DNA of 43,623 nt from CAZVUW01 sp964629825 (GCA_964629825.1 CAZVUW010000015.1:1-43623), one strand, 5' to 3'; shown: positions 15,741-23,580, numbered from the stretch's first letter. Notes: generated from the sequence alone by a model not told the origin. Numbers and translations: made by a program.

Positions 15741-16358
15741 CTAGGGCTCATCTTCGATGGTCTCGAGCGCCTGGCCGATCCAGAGGCCTTCCATCTCCGC
15801 CTGCGGGCGGGTGACGGCCTCCAGCGCCTCGGCCGGGGTGCGGACCACGTCGAACAGGTACAGCAGCGACTGCGGGGACAGCTGCTCGCGGATCATGGCG
15901 TCGATCTGATCCAGCAGCGGCTTCCAGTAGTCGCGCGCGTCCAGCAGCACGATCGGGCGCGAGTGGTAGCCGAGCAGCTTGAGGGTCAGCACCTCGACCA
16001 GCTCCTCCAGCGTTCCGATTCCGCCCGGCAGCACGATGAACGCGTCCGCCTCGGAGTCCATGAGGTGCTTGCGCTCGCGCATGGTCTCGGTCTGGACGAG
16101 CTCGGTGATCTCCGGCAGGGCGACCTCGCGCTCGACCAGGCGCCGGGGGATCACGCCGAAGACCTCGCCGCCGCCGGCCATGACGGCGCGCGCGACCTCG
16201 CCCATCAGGCCGATCCCACCGCCGCCGTACACCAGCCGCCAGCCGCGCTCGGCGATGCCGCGGCCCAGCTCGGCGGCGACGGCGCGCTCGTCGGCGCTGA
16301 CCGACTCGCTCGAGGCGCAGAACACGCAGACGGACAGGCGGTTGCTGGTCTCGGTCAT
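15741..16358 (-). CDS. LOG family protein (cytokinin-riboside-monophosphate phosphoribohydrolase-like)
   Basis: The 205-residue protein has the LOG/TIGR00730 signatures: SVCVFCASSE at the N-terminus, LVYGGGGIGLMGEVARAV (nucleotide-binding loop) and the catalytic PGGIGTLEELVEVLT, with MRERKHLM before it. LOG enzymes hydrolyse nucleoside 5'-monophosphates such as AMP or N6-modified AMP to the base and ribose 5-phosphate; older annotation as lysine decarboxylase is wrong. It is transcribed on the minus strand towards rpsF with a 197-bp gap that contains the rpsF promoter. Physiological substrate is unknown. Confidence 0.9.
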   Translation of the reverse strand: MTETSNRLSVCVFCASSESVSADERAVAAELGRGIAERGWRLVYGGGGIGLMGEVARAVMAGGGEVFGVIPRRLVEREVALPEITELVQTETMRERKHLMDSEADAFIVLPGGIGTLEELVEVLTLKLLGYHSRPIVLLDARDYWKPLLDQIDAMIREQLSPQSLLYLFDVVRTPAEALEAVTRPQAEMEGLWIGQALETIEDEP

Positions 16359-16458
16359 GGAGTGTTCCTAGGGCAGGACGGCGGTGCCGGTCAAACCGAG
16401 GCGCGTGCCGGCCGGTGCGGGTGCCGGGGTAGAGGGCGCGGACTGAGGCGGCGGGTGC

Positions 16459-16713
16459 TCAGTGGTTGCGCAGCGCGTCGATGAGCTCGCTCTTGCTCAT
16501 GTCGGAGCGGCCCTCGATGCCGACCTCCTTGGCCTTGTCGTAGAGGTCCTCCTTCGACCAGTCCTCGTAGGCGGAGCTGCGACCGCCCTTGCGTGCGGTG
16601 CTCGAGCGGTCGCTGTTGGCGATCCGGGCGGCCTTCTCCTTGCTCATGCCGTCGTCGCGCAGCGCCTCGTACTGACGATCGTCCTTGATGCTCGGTCCGT
16701 GGTCCTTTGCCAT
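16459..16713 (-). CDS. Small DUF7218-type protein with SAP/Rho-N-like C-terminus
   Basis: The start ATG at 16713 is set by GGGAGG seven bases upstream and yields 84 residues; the frame is open far upstream but only as a shadow of the opposing gene. The sequence starts MAKDHGPSIKDDRQYEALRD, continues with GMSKEKAARIANS, a pattern shared by small actinobacterial proteins often annotated as DUF7218 or Rho-termination-factor-like, and ends with a SAP/LEM-like helix pair (SKEDLYDKAKEVGIEGRSDM then SKSELIDALRNH) that in other proteins binds nucleic acid. It is divergent from the PNPOx-like gene across 81 bp. Confidence 0.8.
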   Translation of the reverse strand: MAKDHGPSIKDDRQYEALRDDGMSKEKAARIANSDRSSTARKGGRSSAYEDWSKEDLYDKAKEVGIEGRSDMSKSELIDALRNH

Positions 16714-16794
16714 GTGGCACACCTCCCGACCAGCGTCCATCCCCGATGGCGCCCGGGGGTACACGGCGGGGCGGGCGCGTGGCATGTTGAGCCC

Positions 16795-17268
16795 ATGAGC
16801 AGCTGGGCGCAGTTCGCCGAGGCGGCACCCGACCTCGCCCAGGCCGTGCGCGAGCGCTTCGACGCCCATCGCCACAAGACGATGGCGACCCTGCGCGCCG
16901 ACGGGTCGCCGCGGATCAGCGGCACCGAGGTGTCGATCACGGGCGGCGAGATGACGATCGGCAGCATGCCCGGCGCCGTGAAGGGCGCCGACCTCAAGCG
17001 CGACCCGCGGGTGGCGATCCACTCGGGCTCCGACGAGCCGGACGAGTGGCGTGGTGACGCCAAGGTCGCCGGGCGCGCCGTCCTGGTCACAGACGAGGCG
17101 GAGATCGCGCGGCTCGTCGAGGGCCCGCAGCCGGAGCCAGGCAGCTTCGACCTGTTCCGCATCGACATCGCCGAAGCCGTGGTCGTGTCGCTGAACGAGG
17201 CGAAGGACCGGCTCGTGATCGAGTCCTGGCACGAGGACCGCGGCTACGAGCGCGTGGAGCGGGAGTAG
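16795..17268 (+). CDS. Pyridoxamine 5'-phosphate oxidase-like (split-barrel FMN) protein
   Basis: From ATG 16795 the product has 157 residues. It fits the PNPOx-like split-barrel family: VRERFDAHRHKTMATLRADG, GSPRISGTEVSITGGEMTIG and the strand LKRDPRVAIHSGS are typical for the flavin/deazaflavin-binding barrel, and the C-terminal VSLNEAKDRLVIESWHEDRG is a common ending in actinobacterial members. Such proteins use FMN or F420, or bind heme; the cofactor cannot be assigned here. No clear ribosome-binding site is visible; GAGCCC lies just before the start. Its stop is 5 bp from the stop of the next, convergent gene. Confidence 0.8.
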   Translation: MSSWAQFAEAAPDLAQAVRERFDAHRHKTMATLRADGSPRISGTEVSITGGEMTIGSMPGAVKGADLKRDPRVAIHSGSDEPDEWRGDAKVAGRAVLVTDEAEIARLVEGPQPEPGSFDLFRIDIAEAVVVSLNEAKDRLVIESWHEDRGYERVERE

Positions 17269-17273
17269 GCCCG

Positions 17274-17657
17274 CTAGGAGGGCGCGGGCAGCTCCATGCG
17301 GCGGGCGACCTCGATCAGCGCGGGGTCGAGCCGCACCTCGCCGGTCGAGACCCACCACAGGCGGGCGACGTCGTCGGCCTCGGGCGGCAGGTCCTCCAGC
17401 CACTCCAGGGCCGCCCTGCCATCGGCCTCATGCCCCTCGCACCAGGCCTCGACGCCGAGCTCGGCGGCGCAGCGGCGGCCGATGCCCCAGTCGGGGCCGG
17501 CCGCCCCCTCCGGCGGGGGGCCGCAGGGGCTGACCAGGCGGGCCTCGGCGCGGCAGCGGTCGCACTCGCCGGCGTCCACAGACTGCGGGCCGTGGTCGGT
17601 CGCGGCCAGCCAGGGGTAGCGCCGCAGCAGCTCGTTCTTGAGGTCTGGGTAGCCCAT
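17274..17657 (-). CDS. Cys-containing hypothetical protein
   Basis: The start at 17657 follows GGAGGG seven bases upstream and gives 127 residues. It opens MGYPDLKNELLRRYPWLAAT and carries a CxxC pair (GECDRC), then further Cys at SPCGPP, RRCAAE and AWCEG, a spacing that could hold a metal ion. The second half is acidic (LEWLEDLPPEADDVARLWWV). I do not recognise the family. It is divergent from the next gene across 75 bp; the GC-rich frame continues upstream but without a ribosome-binding site. Confidence 0.6.
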   Translation of the reverse strand: MGYPDLKNELLRRYPWLAATDHGPQSVDAGECDRCRAEARLVSPCGPPPEGAAGPDWGIGRRCAAELGVEAWCEGHEADGRAALEWLEDLPPEADDVARLWWVSTGEVRLDPALIEVARRMELPAPS

Positions 17658-17732
17658 CCGTCGGCCCTCCGTGGTGGCGGCGCATCCACAGCTGCTCCTT
17701 GCCGCCGTCGGCTGCGATGCGAGGATTCTCCC

Positions 17733-18272
17733 ATGCGCGAGAGCCTGCCCGGCGACGACGATCACGAGCTCGCCCAGCTCGGCCAGGCGTTCCGCGACGA
17801 GCTGCGCGCCGAGGCGGAGGCCTACGAGGCGCTGGCGGCCAAGGCGCTCCTGCGGGGGCGCACCCTCGCCGAGGTCGCGGTCGAGCTGCTCCACCGCGGC
17901 GATCGCGTTGCGGTCCGCTGCGGCGACGAGGTGTTCACCGGCGAGGTCATCGACGCGGTGGGGGACCTGGTGCGGATCCGGCTGGCCGTCGGAGCCGTCG
18001 ACGTCGACCTGGCCGGCGTCACGTCTATAAGAGTCGTCGAGCGCGTCCGCTCCGGCGGTCGCGGCCGCGGCGGCGGGGCTACCAGCTTCACCGCGCGGCT
18101 GCACGAGCACGAGGCTGCGCGCGTCTCGGTCGAGCTCGGCGGAGCAACCCTTCCCAGCATCCAGGGCCGCATCGAGGCCGTCGCCACCGACCACGTGGTC
18201 CTGACCGAGCCCGGCGGCCAGCGCGTCTACCTGCGCCGCGGCGCGATCGGCTGGGTGCGCCCGCTGCGCTAG
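17733..18272 (+). CDS. Hypothetical protein with two beta-barrel-like (SH3/Sm-like) segments
   Basis: The ATG at 17733 gives 179 residues. The first 45 residues are helical and acidic (LAQLGQAFRDELRAEAEAYE). Two strand-rich segments follow: GDRVAVRCGDEVFTGEVIDA to VTSIRVV (about 56-102) and RVSVELGGATLPSIQGRIEA to GAIGWVRPL (about 130-178), each with a G.V..V..D.V.L...GG..V.L..I pattern, separated by a Gly/Arg-rich linker (RSGGRGRGGGA). The pattern resembles Sm/SH3-type small barrels, but this is judged by eye and no specific family is recognised. It is followed 20 bp downstream by the first of the palindrome clusters. Confidence 0.6.
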   Translation: MRESLPGDDDHELAQLGQAFRDELRAEAEAYEALAAKALLRGRTLAEVAVELLHRGDRVAVRCGDEVFTGEVIDAVGDLVRIRLAVGAVDVDLAGVTSIRVVERVRSGGRGRGGGATSFTARLHEHEAARVSVELGGATLPSIQGRIEAVATDHVVLTEPGGQRVYLRRGAIGWVRPLR

Positions 18273-18291
18273 AAGGGCGAGAGCTTCAGGA

Positions 18292-18351
18292 GCGTTTCCG
18301 CGGAACGCGGCACATGAAGCGGCGCGAGCCGGGACCGCTTCCGCGGAAACG
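18292..18351. repeat. Palindrome cluster A (two copies), upstream of the RES toxin-antitoxin operon
   Basis: Copies GCGTTTCCGCGGAACGC (18292-18308, one A short in the right arm) and CGCTTCCGCGGAAACG (18336-18351) share the core TTCCGCGGAA at 18296-18305 and 18339-18348. Centres are 43 bp apart, about four helical turns. The first copy is preceded by TTCAGGA, as in copy 4 of cluster B (AGTCAGGA). They lie between the stop of the preceding plus-strand gene and the promoter region of the antitoxin. Confidence 0.9.
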
Positions 18352-18355
18352 TCCA

Positions 18356-18399
18356 ATCGCCGATCGCCGGCGATACACTCGCGTTAGCCGACGTTAGCC
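18356..18399 (+). promoter_or_regulatory. Candidate promoter/operator of the toxin-antitoxin operon
   Basis: A 7-bp inverted repeat ATCGCCG (18356-18362) / CGGCGAT (18368-18374) abuts a good -10 hexamer TACACT (18374-18379). Downstream are two direct repeats of GTTAGCC exactly 10 bp apart (18383-18389, 18393-18399) and a third partial copy GTTGCC at 18404. No clear -35 is seen. Antitoxins of this kind usually repress their own promoter, so these are the likely operator elements. Confidence 0.45.
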
Positions 18400-18429
18400 A
18401 GGCGTTGCCGCGCAGGGGAAGGACGGAGC

Positions 18430-18987
18430 ATGGCGGTCACCGAGCTGGAACGGCTTGCCAGCGAGCGCGGCGTCACCCCCGCCGACATCGCCGTGGCGCT
18501 GCGGCTGCTGCCCACCGCCGTCAACGCCCGCCTGAGCAGCGACGACGAGAAGGTGCTCATCGGGCTGGGGATCGACCCCACCGAGCGCGCCCGCAGCCCG
18601 CTGCTGGCTGCCAACCTGCTGCGCCAGGAGCTCGAGCGCGACTGCCTCACCGCCGAGCAGGCGGCTCGACTGCTCGAGGTCAATCCCTCACGCGTGCGCC
18701 AACGCCTCAAGCAGCGCACCCTGCTCGGCTTCCATCGCCGCTCGGGCCGCCACGAGTGGTTGCTGCCCGCCTTTCAGTTCAGCCTGGGCCTTCACAACCT
18801 CGACACCTGGGGACGTCTGCTGGCCGCACTGCCTCGCGCCGACGACACCTCCCCGACCGCGTTGATCGACTGGCTGACCCGGCCCCGCCCACACCTGGCG
18901 GGTCGCTCACGCGCGCAGGCACTGGCCGAAGGCTTCGACGCGGAACGCCTGATCGCCGAGGCAGCCACCTACGGCATGCCGCAGTGA
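18430..18987 (+). CDS. HTH antitoxin of a RES-type toxin-antitoxin pair
   Basis: The 185-residue product starts at ATG 18430 behind GGAAGGACGGAG. It is directly coupled to a RES-domain gene. A helix-turn-helix is visible at about 78-105 (LTAEQAARLLEVNPSRVRQR, then LKQRTLLGFHR). The C-terminal part (LIDWLTRPRPHLAGRSRAQA then LAEGF) follows the WL..P.P.L.G.S....L..G pattern of MbcA/Xre/ParS-type antitoxins (DUF2384-like), which neutralise RES toxins by covering the active site and repress their own operon. The family call rests on that C-terminus plus the neighbour; the N-terminal 75 residues are not recognisable. Note that the antitoxin family name ParS is unrelated to the parS centromere. Confidence 0.72.
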   Translation: MAVTELERLASERGVTPADIAVALRLLPTAVNARLSSDDEKVLIGLGIDPTERARSPLLAANLLRQELERDCLTAEQAARLLEVNPSRVRQRLKQRTLLGFHRRSGRHEWLLPAFQFSLGLHNLDTWGRLLAALPRADDTSPTALIDWLTRPRPHLAGRSRAQALAEGFDAERLIAEAATYGMPQ

Positions 18988-19691
18988 CCGGTCGCCTCCC
19001 TGGTGTGCCGGGCAAGCTCCCGGCGCTGCGCGAGGAGCACATCATCAGGCTGCCGGAGGGCACCACCCTGCTGCGAGCGCACAACACGCAGGGCGCCCAC
19101 CCGACCGCCTACGACCAGTTCCGCCACTTCGGGCCGCTCCCCGACAAGGGCCGGTTCGACCACCACCCGCCCGGGCCGCCGCGCGACCACTCCACCACCT
19201 ACGGCGTCCTGTACGCCGCCGCGGACGACCCCCGAGCAGCCGCCCCCGAGCCTGTCGCGGCCGGCGACGGCGCGGTGCCCGGCAACGCCCTGGACGTCGT
19301 GCTCTCAGAGCTGGTCCAGGCCGACCTCGAGCGTGTGCTGCACCCCGGGCTTACGCTCAGCGCATTCGCACCCAGCGCTGATCTGACGCTGCTGGACGTT
19401 CGCGGCGGCTGGGCCCAGACGAGCCGGGCCGGGGTGCACCTCTCGGCAGCGCCGCACCATGAGGTGCAGCCGTGGGCGCGTGCGATTCGCCGCGACTACC
19501 CGCACTTGCACGGGATCCTGTACGCCCCCTCCACCGGCGGGCGGGCCGTCGCCCTCGCGCTCAACGAGTCGGCCGCTCCCGCCATCACCGGCTGCCCCCT
19601 GCTGCTGTCACTGCCCCTGGCCGGCTCCGAGCTGCTGGGGGTTGTAGCAGCGGCGGCCGAGCGCCTTGGGATCCTCCTGACGCTGCCCTGA
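18984..19691 (+). CDS. RES-domain toxin (NAD+ phosphorylase/glycohydrolase family)
   Basis: The GTG at 18984 overlaps the antitoxin stop as GTGA, giving 235 residues; the frame is open back into the antitoxin gene but only as an overlap shadow. The core shows RES-family landmarks: LLRAHNTQGA with Arg31, GRFDHH (56-61), YGVLYAAADD with Tyr77 and a Glu at 89, then HGILYAPSTGGRAVALALNE near 175-195. Family members degrade NAD+ and stop growth unless bound by the antitoxin. The domain is diverged (the usual GRFN is GRFD), so activity is not certain. Palindromes of the same family lie both upstream of the operon and 35 bp after this gene. Confidence 0.72.
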   Translation: MTGRLPGVPGKLPALREEHIIRLPEGTTLLRAHNTQGAHPTAYDQFRHFGPLPDKGRFDHHPPGPPRDHSTTYGVLYAAADDPRAAAPEPVAAGDGAVPGNALDVVLSELVQADLERVLHPGLTLSAFAPSADLTLLDVRGGWAQTSRAGVHLSAAPHHEVQPWARAIRRDYPHLHGILYAPSTGGRAVALALNESAAPAITGCPLLLSLPLAGSELLGVVAAAAERLGILLTLP

Positions 19692-19726
19692 CGGCTGCGG
19701 ATACGGCACCCGCCGAGCGCCCGAAC

Positions 19727-19807
19727 GCGTTTCCGCGGAAGCGCCTATCGCGAGGCAACGGCCGAGGACCTCGGCAGCTCGAGTCAGGAGCGTTTCCGCG
19801 GAAACGC
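19727..19807. repeat. Palindrome cluster B (two copies) between convergent RES toxin and BldC-like genes
   Basis: Copy 3 is GCGTTTCCGCGGAAGCGC (19727-19744) and copy 4 is the perfect 18-bp palindrome GCGTTTCCGCGGAAACGC (19790-19807). Centres are 63 bp apart, six helical turns. They are the only notable sequence in the 157-bp gap. The 50 bp after copy 4 lead into the stop codon of the BldC-like gene; the same arrangement recurs after copy 8 at 27.4 kb. Confidence 0.92.
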
Positions 19808-19848
19808 CTCGGGCTGAAAGACCCCCGCTAGGCACCCCGCCGGGCGCG

Positions 19849-20091
19849 CTATGACTGCGCGCGCTCGACCTCGTCCGCGCCGCCCGTCGCGTCCGCCGCG
19901 CCACCCTGCACGCTCTGCGCACGCAGCCAGTCGAGGATCTCGTCCTTGAAGTAGCGGAAGGTCCGCCCGCCGGGGAGCCGCTTTGCGGGCAGCACGCCCT
20001 CGCGGGAGAGCTTGCGTACGTAGTCGATGTTGAGGTTCAGCAGCCGGGCGACCTGCGCCGCGTCAAGCACCGGCGGGTAGTCGTCGCTCAT
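19849..20091 (-). CDS. BldC/excisionase-like MerR-type HTH DNA-binding protein
   Basis: The start ATG at 20091 is fixed by GGAGG four bases before it, giving 80 residues. Residues 6-57 form a winged-helix/MerR-type HTH of the excisionase family: VLDAAQVARLLNLNIDYVRK, LSREGVLPAKRLPGGRTFRY, FKDEILDWL. BldC, which binds direct repeats and delays development in Streptomyces, has the same compact form; phage excisionases do too. A short Gly/Ala-rich tail ends GADEVERAQS. It is divergent from the Tad pilus operon (239-bp gap) and so may control it. A damaged copy of its last 60 or so bases is found at 27.5 kb, on the other side of that operon. Confidence 0.85.
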   Translation of the reverse strand: MSDDYPPVLDAAQVARLLNLNIDYVRKLSREGVLPAKRLPGGRTFRYFKDEILDWLRAQSVQGGAADATGGADEVERAQS

Positions 20092-20122
20092 CAGGCCTCC
20101 GTGCTCCTCAGGCGTCGCAGCA

Positions 20123-20133
20123 CCGACGTTAGC
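20123..20133. promoter_or_regulatory. CCGACGTTAGC motif shared with the toxin-antitoxin promoter
   Basis: This 11-mer, 32 bp upstream of the BldC-like start, also occurs at 18388-18398 in the toxin-antitoxin promoter region, and with one change (CCGACGTCAGC) at 27181-27191 just before palindrome cluster C. All three are on the plus strand beside palindrome-associated units. The rest of the 239-bp divergent gap (20092-20330) shows no promoter pair I would defend. Confidence 0.3.
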
Positions 20134-20330
20134 ACCGCCCTCGGCCACCCCGATCGGTTCTCCACAGGCGGCGAAATAGGGGGCTTGACCGCTCTCGCCC
20201 GAGATGTCCAGACTTCCTCACTTCCCCGAACGCTCGTCTGGGTGGGCAGGCCACATAGGCGCCACCACCCCGGTCGAGCGAGGCTCGCGATTGCCCTTCG
20301 GCCGCGGTCTGGTTCAGGGGGAGGTGCCAC

Positions 20331-21101
20331 GTGACGACCACCGAACGGCCGTTGCACAGTGTGGCAGCCGACGCGGCCCCCGACCCGCCGCCGCCTAGGC
20401 GCGGACTGCTCAGCCGGCTGTCGGCGGGGCACCTGGTCATGCTGCTGGCGGCACTGGTCGCGGCGCTGGCCAACTACGCGCTGCTCCGCGCCAGCGACGA
20501 CAGCGTGCGGGTCGCGGTAGCAAGCCGGCAGCTGCGCGCGGGAGAGATCGTGACCGCCCGCGACCTCGCCTTCGTCGAGCTGCGCGCCGAACCCGATCTG
20601 CTCGCCACGCTGATCGCACCTGACGACGTCGCCGGTGTGGAGGGGCGAGTCCTCAGGGTGACCGCTGAGGAGGGCGACCTGATCAGCCGCAGGCACCTGC
20701 AGCCGCCCGCTGCCCCCTCCGGACAGCGCGCGATGAGCATCCCCATCGAGCCGGAGCACGCTGTTGCGGGCGCACTCGCGATCGGCGACCGCGTGGACGT
20801 CATCCAGGTCGACGGCTTGACCGCCACCTACCTGGTGACGGATGCGGAGGTGCTGGACGTCCCGAGCTCCAGCGCGGGCGGCATCGCCGGAGGGTTGCGC
20901 TCGTTCAGCGTCTCCATCGCCGTCGACGCCGAGACCGCGTTGCAGATCGCCGTCGCCATCCGCAACGGCCAGCTTGAGCTGGTTCGCTCCACCGGTGCCA
21001 ACCCCGTCTACGCGCAAGGATCCGAGGCGCCTGCGGACGCCGAGCCGCCGAATGTCCCGTCGCTGCTGTCTCCGATCGGCGAGGAGGACGGGGTGCCGTG
21101 A
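20331..21101 (+). CDS. cpaB: Flp pilus assembly protein CpaB/RcpC
   Basis: A GTG start at 20331 after GGGGGAGG gives 256 residues. One N-terminal membrane segment (about 34-53, GHLVMLLAALVAALANYALL) is followed by a SAF-type domain (VRVAVASRQLRAGEIVTARD, with LISRRHL) and the RcpC-like region (MSIPIEPEHAVAGALAIGDR, then VDVI). CpaB is a periplasmic/extracytoplasmic component needed for Flp pilus assembly. It is the first gene of a tightly packed operon: it overlaps tadZ by 4 bp (GTGA). The C-terminal 30 residues are acidic and disordered-looking. Confidence 0.88.
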   Translation: MTTTERPLHSVAADAAPDPPPPRRGLLSRLSAGHLVMLLAALVAALANYALLRASDDSVRVAVASRQLRAGEIVTARDLAFVELRAEPDLLATLIAPDDVAGVEGRVLRVTAEEGDLISRRHLQPPAAPSGQRAMSIPIEPEHAVAGALAIGDRVDVIQVDGLTATYLVTDAEVLDVPSSSAGGIAGGLRSFSVSIAVDAETALQIAVAIRNGQLELVRSTGANPVYAQGSEAPADAEPPNVPSLLSPIGEEDGVP

Positions 21102-22303
21102 CCGAGCCGCGGATCGCCCTGGCTGCCTCGCCCAGAGAGTGGGCGCAGGCTCTCCACCGCCACGTCGTCGACCACGGCGGCGCCCTGGTGAGGGCGACGG
21201 TGCTCCATCCAGAGGATGCGATCGACGAGGACTACGACGTCTTCATCGGCGATGACTGCACCTCATTCCTGACCCGGCGGCTGGTGGATGAGCTGCACCG
21301 CCGCGGTCGGTGCGTGCTCGGGGTGTTCGACCCCGACGATCCGCGCAGCAAGGGCGAGCTGATCGATGCCGGGGTCGATGACCTGGTAGCTCGGGACGCG
21401 ACACCCGCCGCGTTCGTCGCTGCCATCAGCGCCCTGCACGAGCACCGAGCCAGCGCTGCGATGCGCGTTCTCCCGCTGATGGAGGAGCAACCGCCGGAGC
21501 AGCGGCGCAGCGCGCGCCGGCCCCGGATAGTCGCCGTCGGCGGGGCCGGTGGCGGGGTTGGCGCCACCGAGATCGCTATCGCGCTGGCCGCGGCGCGGGC
21601 ACGCGCCGGCGAGCCCGTCGTGCTGGTCGACACGGACGAGGTTGTTCCGGCGCTGGCGCAGCGCCTCAACCTCGTCCCCTATCCCAATCTGCGGGCGGCG
21701 GTCGATGCGCTGGAGCACGGCGGAGCCGAGCTCGCAAGCCTGCCGGCGGAGGTTGGCCCGCCCGGCCTTCGGGCCGTTCCCGGGCTGTCGAACCCGCGCA
21801 GCTGGGCCGAGCTTCACGCCGCCTCGACCGTCGGCGTGCTGCACGGGCTGGCTGCCGGGCGTTCGACCGTTGTCGCCAACGTCGGCGCACGCCTGGAGGA
21901 CATCGCCGCGGTGAGCGGTCCCGCACGCTACGGCGTGTCGCGCTCGGTGGTGTCGTGCGCCGGGGCGGTGGTCGGGGTGGCCGCTCCGACGCCCGTCGGG
22001 GTCGCCCGGCTGCTCGAGTGGTTCTCGGAGGTTCGCGCACTGACCGCTGCGCCGGTCCACGTCGTCTTCAACCGGGCGCCCGCCAGCCGCTTCAAGCGTG
22101 GAGAGCTGACCGAGGAGGTCGCTCGCACGGTCGCGCCGGCGGGCGTCTGGTTCGTCCCGAGCGATGGTCGGGTCGAGGCGGCCGCCTGGTCGGGCAAGCT
22201 GCCGACGACCGGCCCCTTCACCAGGGCGGTCGCGGGCATCGCCCCCGCCCTGCTTCCGCCGGCCTCGCCCGGATCGGGCGGCCACAGGAGGTGGGCGCGA
22301 TGA
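21098..22303 (+). CDS. tadZ: TadZ/CpaE-like pilus localisation ATPase with degenerate Walker A
   Basis: The GTG at 21098 overlaps the cpaB stop; 401 residues. The N-terminal 120 residues resemble an atypical receiver domain, as in TadZ/CpaE (YDVFIGDDCTSFL, then GVDDLVARDATPAAFVAAIS). The second half is a MinD/ParA-like P-loop domain: RIVAVGGAGGGVGATEIAIA at about 144-163, VVLVDTDEV, and a C-terminal FNRAP strand. Neither lysine of the deviant Walker A motif (KGGxGKT) is present: the loop reads GGAGGGVGATE. TadZ proteins localise the pilus machine to the pole and often have weak ATPase activity, so this one may bind nucleotide without hydrolysing it. Confidence 0.85.
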   Translation: MTEPRIALAASPREWAQALHRHVVDHGGALVRATVLHPEDAIDEDYDVFIGDDCTSFLTRRLVDELHRRGRCVLGVFDPDDPRSKGELIDAGVDDLVARDATPAAFVAAISALHEHRASAAMRVLPLMEEQPPEQRRSARRPRIVAVGGAGGGVGATEIAIALAAARARAGEPVVLVDTDEVVPALAQRLNLVPYPNLRAAVDALEHGGAELASLPAEVGPPGLRAVPGLSNPRSWAELHAASTVGVLHGLAAGRSTVVANVGARLEDIAAVSGPARYGVSRSVVSCAGAVVGVAAPTPVGVARLLEWFSEVRALTAAPVHVVFNRAPASRFKRGELTEEVARTVAPAGVWFVPSDGRVEAAAWSGKLPTTGPFTRAVAGIAPALLPPASPGSGGHRRWAR

Positions 22304-23580
22304 CGGTGGCCGTGACCGGGGCTTACGACGAGATCCGCCATGCGGTGCTGCGAAGGGTCGAGCGCGATCGGCTCGACACCGAGGATCTGGATGCGGTCCG
22401 CGGCGCCGCCGTCGAGGCCGTCGAGGACTACCAGCGCCGCGCGCACCTAGGCGACGGGGCGGCTCTGCGTGACCCGGCCGAGATGGTGGTCCGAGTGCTC
22501 AGCGCCATCACCGCCTACGGGCCGCTGACCGATCTGCTCGCACGTCCCGATGTCGAGGAGATCTTCATCGAGGGCCCGCGGGTCACCTACCTCGACGGCT
22601 CCGGCCGGCTGCAAGGTCTTGCACTGCCGACCACAGAGGATGAGAACCGCGCCGTCATCGACCGGCTGCTGTCCACGACCCAACGCCACCTCGACGCCGC
22701 AAACCCGCTGGTCCAGGCGCGTGTCCTCCAGGGGACCGCACGTCTGACGGCGGCGATCGAGCCGGTGACGGACGCCCTGTCCGCGACCATCCGCCGCTCG
22801 ACCATGCGCCGGGACAGCCTGGCGTCGCTGGTGGAGCGCGGCTCGCTGAGCACGGCCGCCGCGGGGTTCCTTTGGGCGGCGATGCAGGCGTCGACCAGCC
22901 TCCTCGTCTCCGGCCCACCCGGCGCGGGTAAGACGTCGCTGCTGTCCGCCTGCCTAGCCGCAATCCCGAGCGACCGCTGCATCCGCTGCTGCGAGGAGAT
23001 CCGCGAGCTGGCGGTGCCGCTCACCCACGGCTCGTTCTACGAGGCGCGCCCGGCAGGGATGGACGGCACCTCCGAGGTGACGCTGCGCGACCTGGTGAAG
23101 TTCGTCCTGGCGATGCGTCCCGACGTGATCGTGGTGGGTGAGGTGCGAGGAGCCGAGGCCTTCGAGCTGACCAGGGCGGTGAACGCCGGCTGCGGCTTCG
23201 CGTGCACCGTCCACGCCAACTCGGCCCGCGAGGCGCTCAGCGCCATCGTCAACGCGGCGATCATGGCCGGGGAGAACGTCAGCGAGCCGATCGTGCGCCG
23301 CGTGTTCTCGTCGGCCATCGATCTGGTCGTGCACTGCGACATGGAGGACTCGCGTCGCAGCGGCGAGGCCGGGATCCGTCGGGTGGTCACCGAGATCATC
23401 GCCCTGGTCCCGTCCCTGCACGACGACTTCTCGACCGAGCCGATCTTCGTTCGGGAGTCACTGGACGCTCCACTGATCTGGACCGGGACGCTGCCGCCGT
23501 TCGCGACGGCGATCGAGCGCCGGCTGCCTCCGGGGATGGCTCTCCGCGACGTGCTCGACGGGCGGGTGCAGCCCCGATGA
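22300..23580 (+). CDS. tadA: Flp pilus assembly secretion ATPase TadA/CpaF
   Basis: ATG 22300 overlaps the tadZ stop (ATGA) and follows AGGAGG; 426 residues. It powers pilus extension and, in Tad systems, retraction. Visible are the N-terminal domain (ITAYGPLTDLLARPDVEEIF), Walker A SGPPGAGKTSLL with Lys211, the Asp box CCEEIRELAVPLTH, Walker B DVIVVGEVRGAEAFELTRAV and the His box TVHANSAREALSAIVNA. All motor motifs are intact. The next gene, tadB, overlaps by 4 bp. Confidence 0.95.
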   Translation: MTVAVTGAYDEIRHAVLRRVERDRLDTEDLDAVRGAAVEAVEDYQRRAHLGDGAALRDPAEMVVRVLSAITAYGPLTDLLARPDVEEIFIEGPRVTYLDGSGRLQGLALPTTEDENRAVIDRLLSTTQRHLDAANPLVQARVLQGTARLTAAIEPVTDALSATIRRSTMRRDSLASLVERGSLSTAAAGFLWAAMQASTSLLVSGPPGAGKTSLLSACLAAIPSDRCIRCCEEIRELAVPLTHGSFYEARPAGMDGTSEVTLRDLVKFVLAMRPDVIVVGEVRGAEAFELTRAVNAGCGFACTVHANSAREALSAIVNAAIMAGENVSEPIVRRVFSSAIDLVVHCDMEDSRRSGEAGIRRVVTEIIALVPSLHDDFSTEPIFVRESLDAPLIWTGTLPPFATAIERRLPPGMALRDVLDGRVQPR

